DNA from: JACCTH01 sp050741915
GTDB taxonomy: Bacteria; Actinomycetota; Acidimicrobiia; Spongiisociales; ZC4RG35
DNA: 64,000 nucleotides
Direction of reading: 5' to 3'
Assembly: GCA_050741915.1 (NCBI GenBank)
Contig: JBOGEX010000089.1
Location: 65,101-129,100 of the forward strand
Below, piece after piece: positions 25,753 to 34,069 of this stretch. Below the pieces are notes generated by a model. The model was given only the letters and a program-made list of their open reading frames with translations. It had not been told where the DNA came from and searched no databases. The translations under genes and the position numbers were made by a program. Numbering within the stretch: the stretch's first letter is position 1; each line of letters begins with the position of its first letter.

Positions 25753-27246
25753 TTATGGGTAATGATCGGGTAGGTCGTTCTCGTATAAGACCGCGTCGCC
25801 GGCTTCGAGGTTCGCTCGCACCCATTCGACGGCTTCCGGTCGTGACCCGACCACGGTAACGAGGGCTCGCCGACCTTCGGCGCCTTCGGTCAAAGACTGG
25901 CGATTGGTGTGGCCGACGACCACCAGATCCGTAGCTCGCTCCGCCGCCAGCTGCGCCCACTCTCGATTGGCGCGCGCCTGTTGTTCCCCCAGCTCGACAA
26001 TTCCCGGCGTTACCACCACTCGCCTTCCACCTCCGTCGAGTTCGACGAGCGTGTCTAACGCCGCCCGCGCTCCGGCCGGATTGGAGTTGTAGGTGTCGTC
26101 GATCACTATTACCCCCTGGGCGGTGCGACTCATCTCCCTTCGATTCTTGGCGACCGGGAGACTCCAAAGGCGCGCTGAGAAAGCCGCCGGCTCGATCCCC
26201 AGGCCAATCACCGCTGCCACGGCGCAGGCGGCGTTGGACGAAAAGACCTCGGGACCGACGCTTCCAACCTCCTTTCCCTCGACGTAGACAACTCCATCGA
26301 TAACTGCCACGTCGGCCGTGCGGTTCACGGTCGACGCAGTTAGCACCCGCCGAGCCCCGGCCTCCTGGCTCGCGAGTTCCGCCAACCCTGGATGGTCCTG
26401 GTTGAGGACCGCCACCTTGGCCTTCTCGAGGATCTCGGCTTTCGCAGCGACGATTGCTTCCTCCGACCCAAAGCGCTCGAGATGAACCGGTCCAATGGCG
26501 GTGATCACTGCGACTTCGGGCGGGACAAAGTCGCAAAGGTCCCGAATCTCGCCCGGGCCGTAGGTACCCATCTCGGCGATGAAGATCGAGGTCCCGGGTG
26601 TGAGCTGTTCGTTGATAGCCCGAGCCAGCCCCATCCGGTTGTTGAACGAAGCCGGAGTCGCGACCACCGATTGTGTTGCTCCGGCAAGATGAGCCAGGTA
26701 GTTCTTAGTGGTGGTCTTGCCGTAACTTCCGGTGATGGCCACCACCCTCGCCCCGGAACCGGACAGTCGGGCCCGCGCCTTCTCTACCCATTGGTCTCCG
26801 GCGCGGCGCTCGAAACGGACAAGCACGGCCGCTGCGGCATCGACCAAGCGAGGAACGACGACGATCGCCGCCCCCGCCGGGCCCGGATGTCTAAAGAGCA
26901 CCGACCAGGTTCCAAACAGAAGCACCAGGACTCCGGTGACGACTGCCAGCCTCCACAGTCGAGAAGTCCATGCCAGAGGCGAAGTCCTGCCGCGCAAGCC
27001 GAGACCAATCGGCCCGACGGCGCCCGCTAATGCCAACCAGGCCAGGACCGGCTCGACGAAGAACGAACCGACCACACCCGCCACCGCGATCAGACCCAAC
27101 ACTCTGTTGAGGCGTGTTGCCATCCACCAGCGCCAGGCGAACCGACTCGTCGCCGGCGCCAGGTAGTGCTCTCGCTGGGCGACCCGCAACCAGCGAACAC
27201 TTGCGATTCCGGCACCGATCATCGAAGCCAACACCAGAGGCCACAT
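25753..27246 (-). CDS. murF: MurF-type ligase with N-terminal membrane domain
   Basis: 497 residues. About 145 N-terminal residues are hydrophobic with around four membrane helices, which E. coli MurF lacks. The Mur ligase core follows: ATP loop ITGSYGKTTTKNYLAHL near 172, FNNRMGLARAINE near 205, AEMGTYGPGEI near 228 and DDTYNSNPAGARAAL near 375, then the C-terminal domain. It would add D-Ala-D-Ala to UDP-MurNAc-tripeptide at the membrane face. The ddl neighbour supports MurF over other Mur ligases. A few actinobacterial MurF-like proteins carry similar extensions. Confidence 0.85.
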   Translation of the reverse strand: MWPLVLASMIGAGIASVRWLRVAQREHYLAPATSRFAWRWWMATRLNRVLGLIAVAGVVGSFFVEPVLAWLALAGAVGPIGLGLRGRTSPLAWTSRLWRLAVVTGVLVLLFGTWSVLFRHPGPAGAAIVVVPRLVDAAAAVLVRFERRAGDQWVEKARARLSGSGARVVAITGSYGKTTTKNYLAHLAGATQSVVATPASFNNRMGLARAINEQLTPGTSIFIAEMGTYGPGEIRDLCDFVPPEVAVITAIGPVHLERFGSEEAIVAAKAEILEKAKVAVLNQDHPGLAELASQEAGARRVLTASTVNRTADVAVIDGVVYVEGKEVGSVGPEVFSSNAACAVAAVIGLGIEPAAFSARLWSLPVAKNRREMSRTAQGVIVIDDTYNSNPAGARAALDTLVELDGGGRRVVVTPGIVELGEQQARANREWAQLAAERATDLVVVGHTNRQSLTEGAEGRRALVTVVGSRPEAVEWVRANLEAGDAVLYENDLPDHYP

Positions 27247-27247
27247 C

Positions 27248-27979
27248 TCAGCGGGTCAGCATCTTTTCGACGGCCTCCCGCAGAGGGCGGGGAGCCTGCA
27301 ACGGGACGTCATGGCCGACTCCCTCGAGTACCTGGAGTTCGGCATGATCGACTGTCGCCGCAATCCGCTCAGCCACCGCCAAAGGGACCTCGGCGTCCGC
27401 AGAACCCCAAACCAGCAAAACCGGGAGGTTCAGCTGCCGAAGCTCTTCCTCGTAGGTCTCGTTGATCGTCCGGACCAGGACTTCTCTCATCACCCCTTTC
27501 GCCGCTCGATAGTCCGCCGACCCATATTGCTCCCGCAGCCGCTCGACTCGAGCAGCCGAGAGGAGCCGGCGCCGCCCCGCCCAGCGACCAAACCGGTAGA
27601 TCGGATGTATTTTCCGCAAAGGATGAAGGCGGACCAAGGGTGCCCCGGTGAGAACCAGACCGGCGAACCGGTCGGGGTGGGCGATCACAATCTGCAGTGC
27701 CACGCGGCCACCGAATGAGTGTCCGACCAGAACTGCCCGCTCGCCCAGCTCCTCGAGCATTGGCGCGACGGCGGCCGCATACTCCCGCGAGCCGATGGCG
27801 CGTTCCGGTGGTGGCGACGCCCCGAACCCCGGCAGATCGGGAGCGAGATAGGAGAGGCCCTCGAAGGCAGAGCGGAAATCCGCTGCCCGCCGACCCCAAC
27901 CGTGGAGCGCCAGAACCCTCGGCGCGGCTCCAGCCGTCTCGGCGAAGAGCCTGCCACCGGCATAGGCCTTTAGGGCCAT
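27248..27979 (-). CDS. Alpha/beta hydrolase
   Basis: ATG 27979 gives 243 residues. The fold markers are the oxyanion segment LALHGWGRRAAD near 20, nucleophile elbow VGHSFGGRVAL near 85, the acid in VWGSADAEVPL near 190 and the His in VGHDVPLQ near 223, so the Ser-Asp-His triad is complete. It lies 1 bp upstream of murF in the same operon, so a cell-envelope substrate is possible, but the family is too broad to name one. A longer frame upstream overlaps the kinase gene region and was not chosen. Confidence 0.88.
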   Translation of the reverse strand: MALKAYAGGRLFAETAGAAPRVLALHGWGRRAADFRSAFEGLSYLAPDLPGFGASPPPERAIGSREYAAAVAPMLEELGERAVLVGHSFGGRVALQIVIAHPDRFAGLVLTGAPLVRLHPLRKIHPIYRFGRWAGRRRLLSAARVERLREQYGSADYRAAKGVMREVLVRTINETYEEELRQLNLPVLLVWGSADAEVPLAVAERIAATVDHAELQVLEGVGHDVPLQAPRPLREAVEKMLTR

Positions 27980-28068
27980 GGCGGCCAACGTCTGTGGGAG
28001 ATACTCAATGCCGGACGCACGAAGGTCGAGAATAATTGTGATCGTCTCTCCAACCCCGGGATGGCCTG

Positions 28069-29877
28069 GTGCCAACACTGACAGCTGACATTGCGCCGCT
28101 GTGGCGTTTTCGTGCTGCCGCCATGCGGCGGGCGGTGGCTCTTACCTGGGTGGTCCTCGCCATCCTCGCCGCCCAGGCGGTTAGGCAGTGGGAGCAATCC
28201 TTCGACGAACTGGGGTTCGCCATCGCAGTGGTCGTCATGGCCTTGGTCCTCCTGTCGTCGTCGTTGATCGACTGGTACCGGGTCATGCCGACCCATCGCG
28301 GCCCCTGGGCCACGTTGGCCTGGACCGCCAGCATCAGCTTGTGCCTGGTCGTGGTCGGTACCCAACCGGGGATGGAAACACTCACCCCGCCGATGTTCTT
28401 TGGGATCGTGGCCCTCTCCGGTCTTGTCCTCGACCGGTTCAAACACGTCCTTATCACCATCCTGTCGGTCGCCTCGCTGGCCTTCTTGGCTTTCACCGCC
28501 GACCAGCCGTTGAATCTTGCCTCGCTCCTCGTGCAGATCTTCTCCGTCATCGTCGTCGCCACCGCTACCGCTCTGATGGGCTTCGAGTTCGAACAGGAGT
28601 CGACCAGAAGTGCCCGCAGGCTCACCGATCTCCAGCGCCAGCGAGCCGACTTCGAACGTCTCTACGCGGTGTCTGCCACTCTGGCCGGGGCCGAGTCGCT
28701 TTCTGAGGTGCTTCCCGAGTTGGTCGGAAGGATCTGCACATACCTCAATGCCCAGGTCGGAGTGGTGATGCTTTATGTCCCCGACACCCACGAGCTCAAG
28801 TTGATGGATCCCATCTGGGTGACCGGATATCCGCTCGAAGCCGGCGACCTCTCGGTGTCTGTCAGCGCGGGAGGCATCCTCGCCCAGGTCTTCAAGTCGG
28901 GCAAACCGGTGTTGTTGGATCAGATCGCCGAGCGCTCCGAGAGCTATGGAATCCTCGGCGACCTCGGTTTGAAGGAGGCAATGGTGGCTCCCTTGCGGGT
29001 CGAGCAGTTCAAGGTCGGGGTCATCGCCGTCGGCGATCCAGTCGATGGCTCCTTCGGCCGTGATCAGCTCGAAGCCCTCTCGTCGCTCGGAGCTCCGGCT
29101 GCCCTGGTCCTCTCCCAACTCGGTCGCTATGAGGCAGTGGCAGAGATGACAAGGCGCCTCGAAGAGGTCGCCCAGATGAAGACCGACTTCGTCTCCGTAG
29201 TAAGCCATGAACTTCGTACGCCGCTCACGTCGATCATCGGTTCACTGGACACGGTGGCCCGCCCTGAGCTGGCTCCTGAGGCCGAGACGGCCCGCAACCT
29301 GCTCAACACTGCACGCCGTCAGGCGGGCCGGCTGCAGCGGCTGATCGAGGATCTCCTGATCGTCAGTCGGCTCGAGCGAAATGCCGTCCCCATCCAGCTC
29401 GAGAAGGTGGTCCTCGAGAAATTCCTCTCCGAGCTGGCTGCTACTTTGCAGATTGCCGACCTCCGCATCGAGGTAATGCCGGCGGATCTCACGGTCCTCT
29501 CCGATCCCGATCACCTGAATCGAATCTTCTTGAACCTCCTGGAGAACGCTATCAAGTACGCCCCCAGCAGCCCAGTGGAGGTGAGGGCGGAGGCGAAGGG
29601 GAACCGCGTGGAGGTTGCGGTCAGCGATCACGGTGCGGGCATACCGGCCGGTATGCGGGAGCGAATTTTCCACCGCTTCACCCAGCTCGAGGGTTCGGCT
29701 ACCCGTACCCGCGGAGGGACTGGAATGGGCCTCAACATCGTCAAGGGTCTCGCCGAGGCAATGCGGGGCAGCGTCGAACTCATCGACACTCCCGGCGGTG
29801 GCGCCACCTTCGTCGTCAGCCTGCCCCGCTCAGAGCCCGTGCCCGTCATAGCGAGCCCTCGTTACTCGGTGGGCTGA
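28069..29877 (+). CDS. Membrane sensor histidine kinase with GAF domain
   Basis: GTG 28069 gives 602 residues: about six membrane helices (15-170), a GAF domain (about 195-350), a HisKA phosphoacceptor VSVVSHELRTPLTSIIGSLD with the His near 383, and a HATPase domain with NLLENAIKYA near 485, DHGAGIP near 520 and the G2 box GGTGMGLNIVKGL near 550. It autophosphorylates and signals to a response regulator, but none is adjacent, so it is an orphan here. The 3' end overlaps the convergent fabI by 16 bp. Confidence 0.92.
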   Translation: MPTLTADIAPLWRFRAAAMRRAVALTWVVLAILAAQAVRQWEQSFDELGFAIAVVVMALVLLSSSLIDWYRVMPTHRGPWATLAWTASISLCLVVVGTQPGMETLTPPMFFGIVALSGLVLDRFKHVLITILSVASLAFLAFTADQPLNLASLLVQIFSVIVVATATALMGFEFEQESTRSARRLTDLQRQRADFERLYAVSATLAGAESLSEVLPELVGRICTYLNAQVGVVMLYVPDTHELKLMDPIWVTGYPLEAGDLSVSVSAGGILAQVFKSGKPVLLDQIAERSESYGILGDLGLKEAMVAPLRVEQFKVGVIAVGDPVDGSFGRDQLEALSSLGAPAALVLSQLGRYEAVAEMTRRLEEVAQMKTDFVSVVSHELRTPLTSIIGSLDTVARPELAPEAETARNLLNTARRQAGRLQRLIEDLLIVSRLERNAVPIQLEKVVLEKFLSELAATLQIADLRIEVMPADLTVLSDPDHLNRIFLNLLENAIKYAPSSPVEVRAEAKGNRVEVAVSDHGAGIPAGMRERIFHRFTQLEGSATRTRGGTGMGLNIVKGLAEAMRGSVELIDTPGGGATFVVSLPRSEPVPVIASPRYSVG

Positions 29878-30674
29878 CTTTCCTCGATCGACTGCGACGG
29901 GGCCGAGATGGCATGGAAGCCGCCGTCGACGTGGATCACCTCGCCAGTGGTAAGCGGCGCCCAGTCGGAAAGAAGAACGCAGACCATCTTCGCCACGGCC
30001 TCGGGGTTGGAGGAGTCCCAGGAGAGCGGCGCCCGCTCCGACCAGGTGTCGTGGAGGTGGTCGAAACCGGGGATGGATTTGGCCGCCACCGTGCGCAATG
30101 GACCGGCGGATACCAGGTTGACCCGCACCTTATAGCGACCGAGATCGCGCGCCAGGTATCGGGAAACGGATTGCAGGGCCGATTTGGCAACCCCCATCCA
30201 GTCATACGCAGGCCAGGCGGAGCTGTTGTCGAAGTCGAGGCCCACGACCGATCCTCCTCCAGCCTTCTTCATCAAGGGCAGAACCCCGGCCGCCAGAGTC
30301 TTCAGCGAAAAGGCCGAGGTGATAAAAGCGGTGGCAGCCGAATCCTGAGGGGTGTTGAGGAAATTGCCGCCGAGGGCATCGATGGGAGCGAAGGCGATCG
30401 CGTGCAAGGCACCGTCAAGACGGCCCCACCTGCTGTCGAGGTCAGCCACCACCGCGGCGACGTGCTCGTCGTTGGTGATGTCCATCTCCAGCACGGGCGG
30501 GAGGCTGGGCAGTCTTTGCACCGCCCGTTCCGTCAGCCGCAACGCCCGACCGAAATTGGTGACGACTATCTCGGCGCCTTGTTCCTGGGCAACGCGGGCA
30601 GCGGTGAAAGCAATGGAATCGTCGGTGGTGATCCCGGTGATGAGAAGTCTCTTTCCTTCCAACAACATTTCCAT
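29862..30674 (-). CDS. fabI: Enoyl-[acyl-carrier-protein] reductase (InhA/FabI-like)
   Basis: This 270-residue SDR-fold enzyme does the last reduction of fatty acid elongation using NADH. The N-terminal LLEGKRLLITGITTDDSIAF has the FabI/InhA nucleotide-binding pattern, and the catalytic pair is in YDWMGVAKSAL (Tyr-x6-Lys, near 155-162). The preceding GLDFDNSSAWPAYDW resembles mycobacterial InhA more than E. coli FabI. A second Met two residues in is an alternative start. It lies 8 bp after a small membrane protein gene, read in the same direction. Confidence 0.92.
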   Translation of the reverse strand: MEMLLEGKRLLITGITTDDSIAFTAARVAQEQGAEIVVTNFGRALRLTERAVQRLPSLPPVLEMDITNDEHVAAVVADLDSRWGRLDGALHAIAFAPIDALGGNFLNTPQDSAATAFITSAFSLKTLAAGVLPLMKKAGGGSVVGLDFDNSSAWPAYDWMGVAKSALQSVSRYLARDLGRYKVRVNLVSAGPLRTVAAKSIPGFDHLHDTWSERAPLSWDSSNPEAVAKMVCVLLSDWAPLTTGEVIHVDGGFHAISAPSQSIEESQPTE

Positions 30675-30681
30675 CTCCTGA

Positions 30682-31047
30682 CTAGAAGTTGCCGCCGAAT
30701 GTCATGATGCCGCGTAAACCCAGCCCCATGAGGAAAAGCATCAGCAGGCCGTAATACAAGGCAGGTTTTTTGCGGAACTGCGATCGATAGATGTACGCGA
30801 ACGCCAGGGTGAAGGAGATCACGACTCCATAGAACACGTGTTGGTTTCCCGGATCGATGTTCTGGAAGTTCATCGCCCCCAGTCCGAGGAGCACCTGCAC
30901 TCCCATCACGGTGATGCCCGAGCCCATCACGAGCCAGAAGGATCTGCCGACGGTGTGCTTGGCGAGATGAAGCCCGAGACCCCAGAGTCCAAACAAGCCG
31001 GTGACAACAACCGCTACCCACCCCCAAATCGAATGAATGCCGCCCAA
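30682..31047 (-). CDS. Small four-helix membrane protein of unknown function
   Basis: This 121-residue protein has four predicted membrane segments (about 7-27, 38-58, 68-88 and 98-116), separated by short loops with a central NIDPGNQHVFYG. I do not recognise a characterised family. It sits between an acyl-CoA ligase and fabI in the same direction, so it may be co-transcribed with lipid metabolism genes. Confidence 0.7.
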   Translation of the reverse strand: MGGIHSIWGWVAVVVTGLFGLWGLGLHLAKHTVGRSFWLVMGSGITVMGVQVLLGLGAMNFQNIDPGNQHVFYGVVISFTLAFAYIYRSQFRKKPALYYGLLMLFLMGLGLRGIMTFGGNF

Positions 31048-31073
31048 AGTGATTCCGGCCTAACGGCCAACCG

Positions 31074-32690
31074 CTACTGACCCAGCAAGAGATCTGCGTA
31101 CTGGTCGCGCACCACTTTCTTGTCGAACTTGCCGGTACCGGTCTTGGGGATGGCGTCGATGAAGACCACGGTGTCGGGAAGCCACCACTTGGCGACCCGC
31201 TCGCTCAGGAAGTCGAGCAACTCGGACTCGGTGGCGGCGGCGTTGGGGCGGAGAACGACAAAAGCCGCCGGCCGCTCCTGCCACTTCTGGTGCTTCAGCC
31301 CGACCACTGTCGCCTCGGCCACCGCCGGATGAGCCATCAGCGCGTTCTCGAGATCGAGCGAGGAGATCCATTCCCCGCCGGACTTGATCACATCCTTCGC
31401 TCGATCGGTGATCTTGATGTATCCCTCGGGCGTGATCTTGCAGACGTCGCCTGTCCGCATCCAGCCGTCCTGGAAGGTCTGGGCCGAACGCGAGTCCTTG
31501 TAGTACTCAGCTGCGATCCAGGGGCCGCGAATGAGGAGCTCACCGAACGCGACTCCATCCTGGGGAAGTTCGTTGCCGTCTTCATCGACGATCTTGATTT
31601 GGAGGCCGGGTGACGGCAACCCCGCCGTCTCGAGCACGTCGAGCTGACGCTCGAAGTCCCACTCGGCCATGCCAGGTTTGAGCAGAGAGATCGAGGCGAC
31701 GGGATTGGTCTCGGTCATACCCCAGCCCTGCTTGATGAGGATGCCCCGCTCCTTCCAGAACCAGTCGATCATCGCTCGGGGCACGGCCGAGCCGCCGCAA
31801 AGAAACCCATTCATCGAGCTGGTGTCCGCTTCGGGATGTTCGGCCAGGTAGGCCATGATCCCGAGCCAGACGGTGGGAACACCAGCGGAAAATGTGACGC
31901 GCTCTTGCTCGAAGAGGTTCACCAATCCCGCCGGACTGAGATCGGGCCCGGGGTAGGTCAGCTTGGCGCCTACGGCGGTGGCCATGAAGGGATAGCCCCA
32001 GGCGGAGGCATGAAACATTGGTACCACCGGCAAGACGTTGTCCTCGGGAGTGAGGGAAACCGCAGCCAGGTTCGAAATGGCGTGGATATAGGTGGAGCGT
32101 TGCGTGTAAGCGACACCCTTGGGGTTGCCGGTCGTGCCCGAAGTGTAACAAAGCATCATCGGCGATCTCTCGTCGAGCACCGGCCACTCGCCCCATTTCT
32201 CGACTCCATCGATGAGCTCCTCGTAGGCGATGGCGTTGGGCAGGCCGCTGTCGGCGGCACTGTCGCCCATGACGATGTAGGTCTTGACCGACTCGAGAGT
32301 CGGGGCGACCTTCTCGATCAAAGGGACCAGGTCCGGGTCGACGAAGAGGGCTCGGTCAGCAGCGTGGTTGATGATGTAGGTGAGCTGATCTGGGAACAGA
32401 CGCAAGTTGACGGTGTGGCAGATGCGACCGGTGTTGGCAGTCGCCCAGTAGAGCTCGTGATGTCGGCGGTTGTTCCAGGCAAACGTGGCAATGGCCTCGC
32501 CCTCATCGATCCCGAGTCGATCGGCCAGGGCAGTGGCGAGGCGGCGAACCCGATGATCGACTTCTCCGTAATTGGTGCGGACGAGGCTGCGATCAGATTC
32601 CACCGAGACGATCTCTTGATCAGGAAAGATGCGGACGGTCCGGTCGTAGAGCGTCGAGAGCAGAAGTGGAAAGTCCATCGAATGAGGCAT
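31074..32690 (-). CDS. Fatty-acid--CoA ligase (AMP-dependent synthetase)
   Basis: This 538-residue adenylate-forming enzyme has P-loop YTSGTTGNPKGVAYTQRS near 183, the GWGMTETNP motif near 320, the hinge GDVCKITPEGYIKITDRAKD near 410 and the catalytic Lys near the C-terminus in IPKTGTGKFDKK. It activates a carboxylic acid, most likely a medium or long fatty acid, to acyl-CoA. Gene order with fabI supports lipid metabolism. The chain length cannot be read from the sequence. Confidence 0.9.
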   Translation of the reverse strand: MPHSMDFPLLLSTLYDRTVRIFPDQEIVSVESDRSLVRTNYGEVDHRVRRLATALADRLGIDEGEAIATFAWNNRRHHELYWATANTGRICHTVNLRLFPDQLTYIINHAADRALFVDPDLVPLIEKVAPTLESVKTYIVMGDSAADSGLPNAIAYEELIDGVEKWGEWPVLDERSPMMLCYTSGTTGNPKGVAYTQRSTYIHAISNLAAVSLTPEDNVLPVVPMFHASAWGYPFMATAVGAKLTYPGPDLSPAGLVNLFEQERVTFSAGVPTVWLGIMAYLAEHPEADTSSMNGFLCGGSAVPRAMIDWFWKERGILIKQGWGMTETNPVASISLLKPGMAEWDFERQLDVLETAGLPSPGLQIKIVDEDGNELPQDGVAFGELLIRGPWIAAEYYKDSRSAQTFQDGWMRTGDVCKITPEGYIKITDRAKDVIKSGGEWISSLDLENALMAHPAVAEATVVGLKHQKWQERPAAFVVLRPNAAATESELLDFLSERVAKWWLPDTVVFIDAIPKTGTGKFDKKVVRDQYADLLLGQ

Positions 32691-32693
32691 GTC

Positions 32694-33305
32694 TTAGACC
32701 CCGGAGCCCCCGAAGAGAGCCTGCTTCTCCTGGTTGTACTCGTCGTCTGAGATCTTCCCCTCGTCGTGGAGGCGGGAGAGGATCTGGAGCTGCTCGGCCT
32801 TGGAGACACCGGCTCCTCCCCGCTCGAGGGTGAACATGCGGTCCTCCCTGACCTTGTAGATCAGGTTCTTCTTGTCCTCGGCCTGGGGAATGTCGCGATA
32901 GATGGTCTGGCCCTGCTCGCCGGCCGATTCGATCATCACGTCCCCGCTGCGAACCATCCTCTCGAACGCACTCTGGTGGAACGAGACGGTGTTGATCATC
33001 TCGAGTGGAATCTCTTTGCCGGTCTTGGAGATGAATCCGGTTCGATGGATGACCCGTTCGTTGGTGATGACATGGTTCGTAGTCCACCAATTGATGACAC
33101 CTCGAATCGTGAAAATCACCCAGAGGATCGCAACCACCAACGGACCCCAAACCGAGGGGGGACCAGTGGTGAAGAACGCGAGGAACACGACCAGGGCCAG
33201 GGCAAGGAAAGAGATGCCCAGGGGGCCGATGATCGCGGTCCAGTGGGGCTTGAACTCGGCGACGACTTCCTCGCCGGGGGTGAGAAGTCTCTTTGGATAG
33301 GCCAC
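32694..33305 (-). CDS. Membrane PH-domain (bPH2) protein with C-terminal SHOCT domain
   Basis: 203 residues. Two membrane helices (about 25-48 and 52-72) are followed by a bacterial PH domain (YdbS-like; NHVITNERVIHRTGFISKTG at about 78-97), and the last 35 residues form a SHOCT oligomerisation domain (KAEQLQILSRLHDEGKISDD). It lies 3 bp before the acyl-CoA ligase gene on the same strand. It is probably a membrane-associated scaffold; no enzyme activity is implied. Confidence 0.85.
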   Translation of the reverse strand: MAYPKRLLTPGEEVVAEFKPHWTAIIGPLGISFLALALVVFLAFFTTGPPSVWGPLVVAILWVIFTIRGVINWWTTNHVITNERVIHRTGFISKTGKEIPLEMINTVSFHQSAFERMVRSGDVMIESAGEQGQTIYRDIPQAEDKKNLIYKVREDRMFTLERGGAGVSKAEQLQILSRLHDEGKISDDEYNQEKQALFGGSGV

Positions 33306-33390
33306 GACCCGGGAGGCTAGCTGCGGCGCCTGGTGGGAGGCTCCGCGAAAAACAAATCAGCCGTCGCGAAAATCAACCACGTCGTTTCTC

Positions 33391-33420
33391 TTGACGGCTC
33401 GTACGGACCTGAGTTATGTT
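33391..33420 (+). promoter_or_regulatory. Predicted promoter of small RNA 1
   Basis: TTGACG (33391-33396) and TATGTT (33415-33420) are 18 bp apart in a 333-bp gap without coding potential. The predicted start is near 33427. The only downstream gene is on the other strand, so the transcript would not be an mRNA leader. Confidence 0.5.
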
Positions 33421-33426
33421 GCCGCC

Positions 33427-33590
33427 GTCCGAATGACAGTTTCTGTCGATCGGATCTGCGAGAGCCCTCGGGCTATCGCGGAGTCCTTCCCGGACAGGGG
33501 ACCTTCGGGTCGTCGAGTCCACAAGGAAAGACCAGAAGGACCCCGAGAGGGTGGAGATTCGTCGAAGCTCCCTCGGGGTTTCTTCTTTTC
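33427..33590 (+). ncRNA. Candidate structured small RNA 1
   Basis: A promoter (33391-33420) and a strong intrinsic terminator (33540-33589) bracket about 160 nt with no ORF support. Three predicted hairpins stand out: GACAG-UUU-CUGUC, CUGCGA-AGCCC-UC-GGGCU-UCGCGG closed by GGA/UCC, and GACC-UUCG-GGUC. Its terminator arm AGGACCCCGAGAGGGT recurs in candidate RNA 2 on the other strand. It matches no RNA family I recognise; signal-recognition-particle, RNase P and tmRNA hallmarks are absent. Confidence 0.5.
33540..33589 (+). terminator. Intrinsic terminator of small RNA 1
   Basis: ACCCCGAG (33540-33547) pairs with CTCGGGGT (33572-33579). An inner stem GGAG/CTCC and a small TTC/GAA tip continue it, and the run TTTCTTCTTTT follows. 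This is a textbook intrinsic terminator on the plus strand. Confidence 0.8.
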
Positions 33591-33591
33591 T

Positions 33592-33631
33592 TGCGTAAAT
33601 CCGGGCACATATACATGCCCGGATTTACGCA
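33592..33631. repeat. Perfect 16-bp inverted repeat
   Basis: TGCGTAAATCCGGGCA (33592-33607) and its exact complement (33616-33631) flank an 8-base spacer. It lies directly after the small RNA 1 terminator and 8 bp from the stop of the convergent VOC gene, so it may stop transcripts from that side. It lacks a U-run on both strands. Confidence 0.8.
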
Positions 33632-33638
33632 GGAACAG

Positions 33639-33974
33639 TTACGGCTCCTGGGTGAGACCGATGACGTTTCCGTCCGGATCGGTTACCGCCGCGGTGAGCT
33701 TGCCGCCTCCCACATCGGATACTTCTTGCACAACCTTTGCGCCGGCGTCCACCAGCGACTGCACGCTGGTGCGAATGTCGTCGACCTGCCAGTAGGGCGT
33801 CATCCCCTGCTTGTGGCCGTTGGGATCCAGACCGACCTCTTGATCGCCGAGGCGGAAGCCGACGTAGTACGGCTGGTCGACATATGGCTCCGTCCCCAGC
33901 AGCTCTCTAAACACGTCTTTAGCTCGGGCGAGATCGCCCACCGGATAGATGATTGTGCGAATGCCCTGGTTCAT
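33639..33974 (-). CDS. VOC/glyoxalase-family protein
   Basis: ATG 33974 gives 111 residues with one VOC beta-alpha-beta-beta-beta module pair: IRTIIYPVGDLARAKDVFRE at the start, YYVGFRLGDQEVGLDPNG in the middle and DPDGNVIGLTQ at the end. The Glu/His metal ligands are incomplete, so it may be a binding protein rather than a metalloenzyme. It is divergent from the ECF sigma factor with 95 bp between; ECF41-type sigma genes often sit beside small oxidoreductases of this kind. Confidence 0.85.
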   Translation of the reverse strand: MNQGIRTIIYPVGDLARAKDVFRELLGTEPYVDQPYYVGFRLGDQEVGLDPNGHKQGMTPYWQVDDIRTSVQSLVDAGAKVVQEVSDVGGGKLTAAVTDPDGNVIGLTQEP

Positions 33975-34069
33975 GACCATCTCCTTCCTCCGTGGTGTTA
34001 TAGACAGGTCACAACGAGTTTCCCTCGTTCGTCAATGACATGACGGAACCCAATCAGGAAATGTGACCG

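Noticed and set aside
27970..29208. Long minus-strand ORF (412 codons)
   Set aside because: It is antisense to the histidine kinase, is made of Gly/Asp/His-rich low-complexity sequence and has no motifs.
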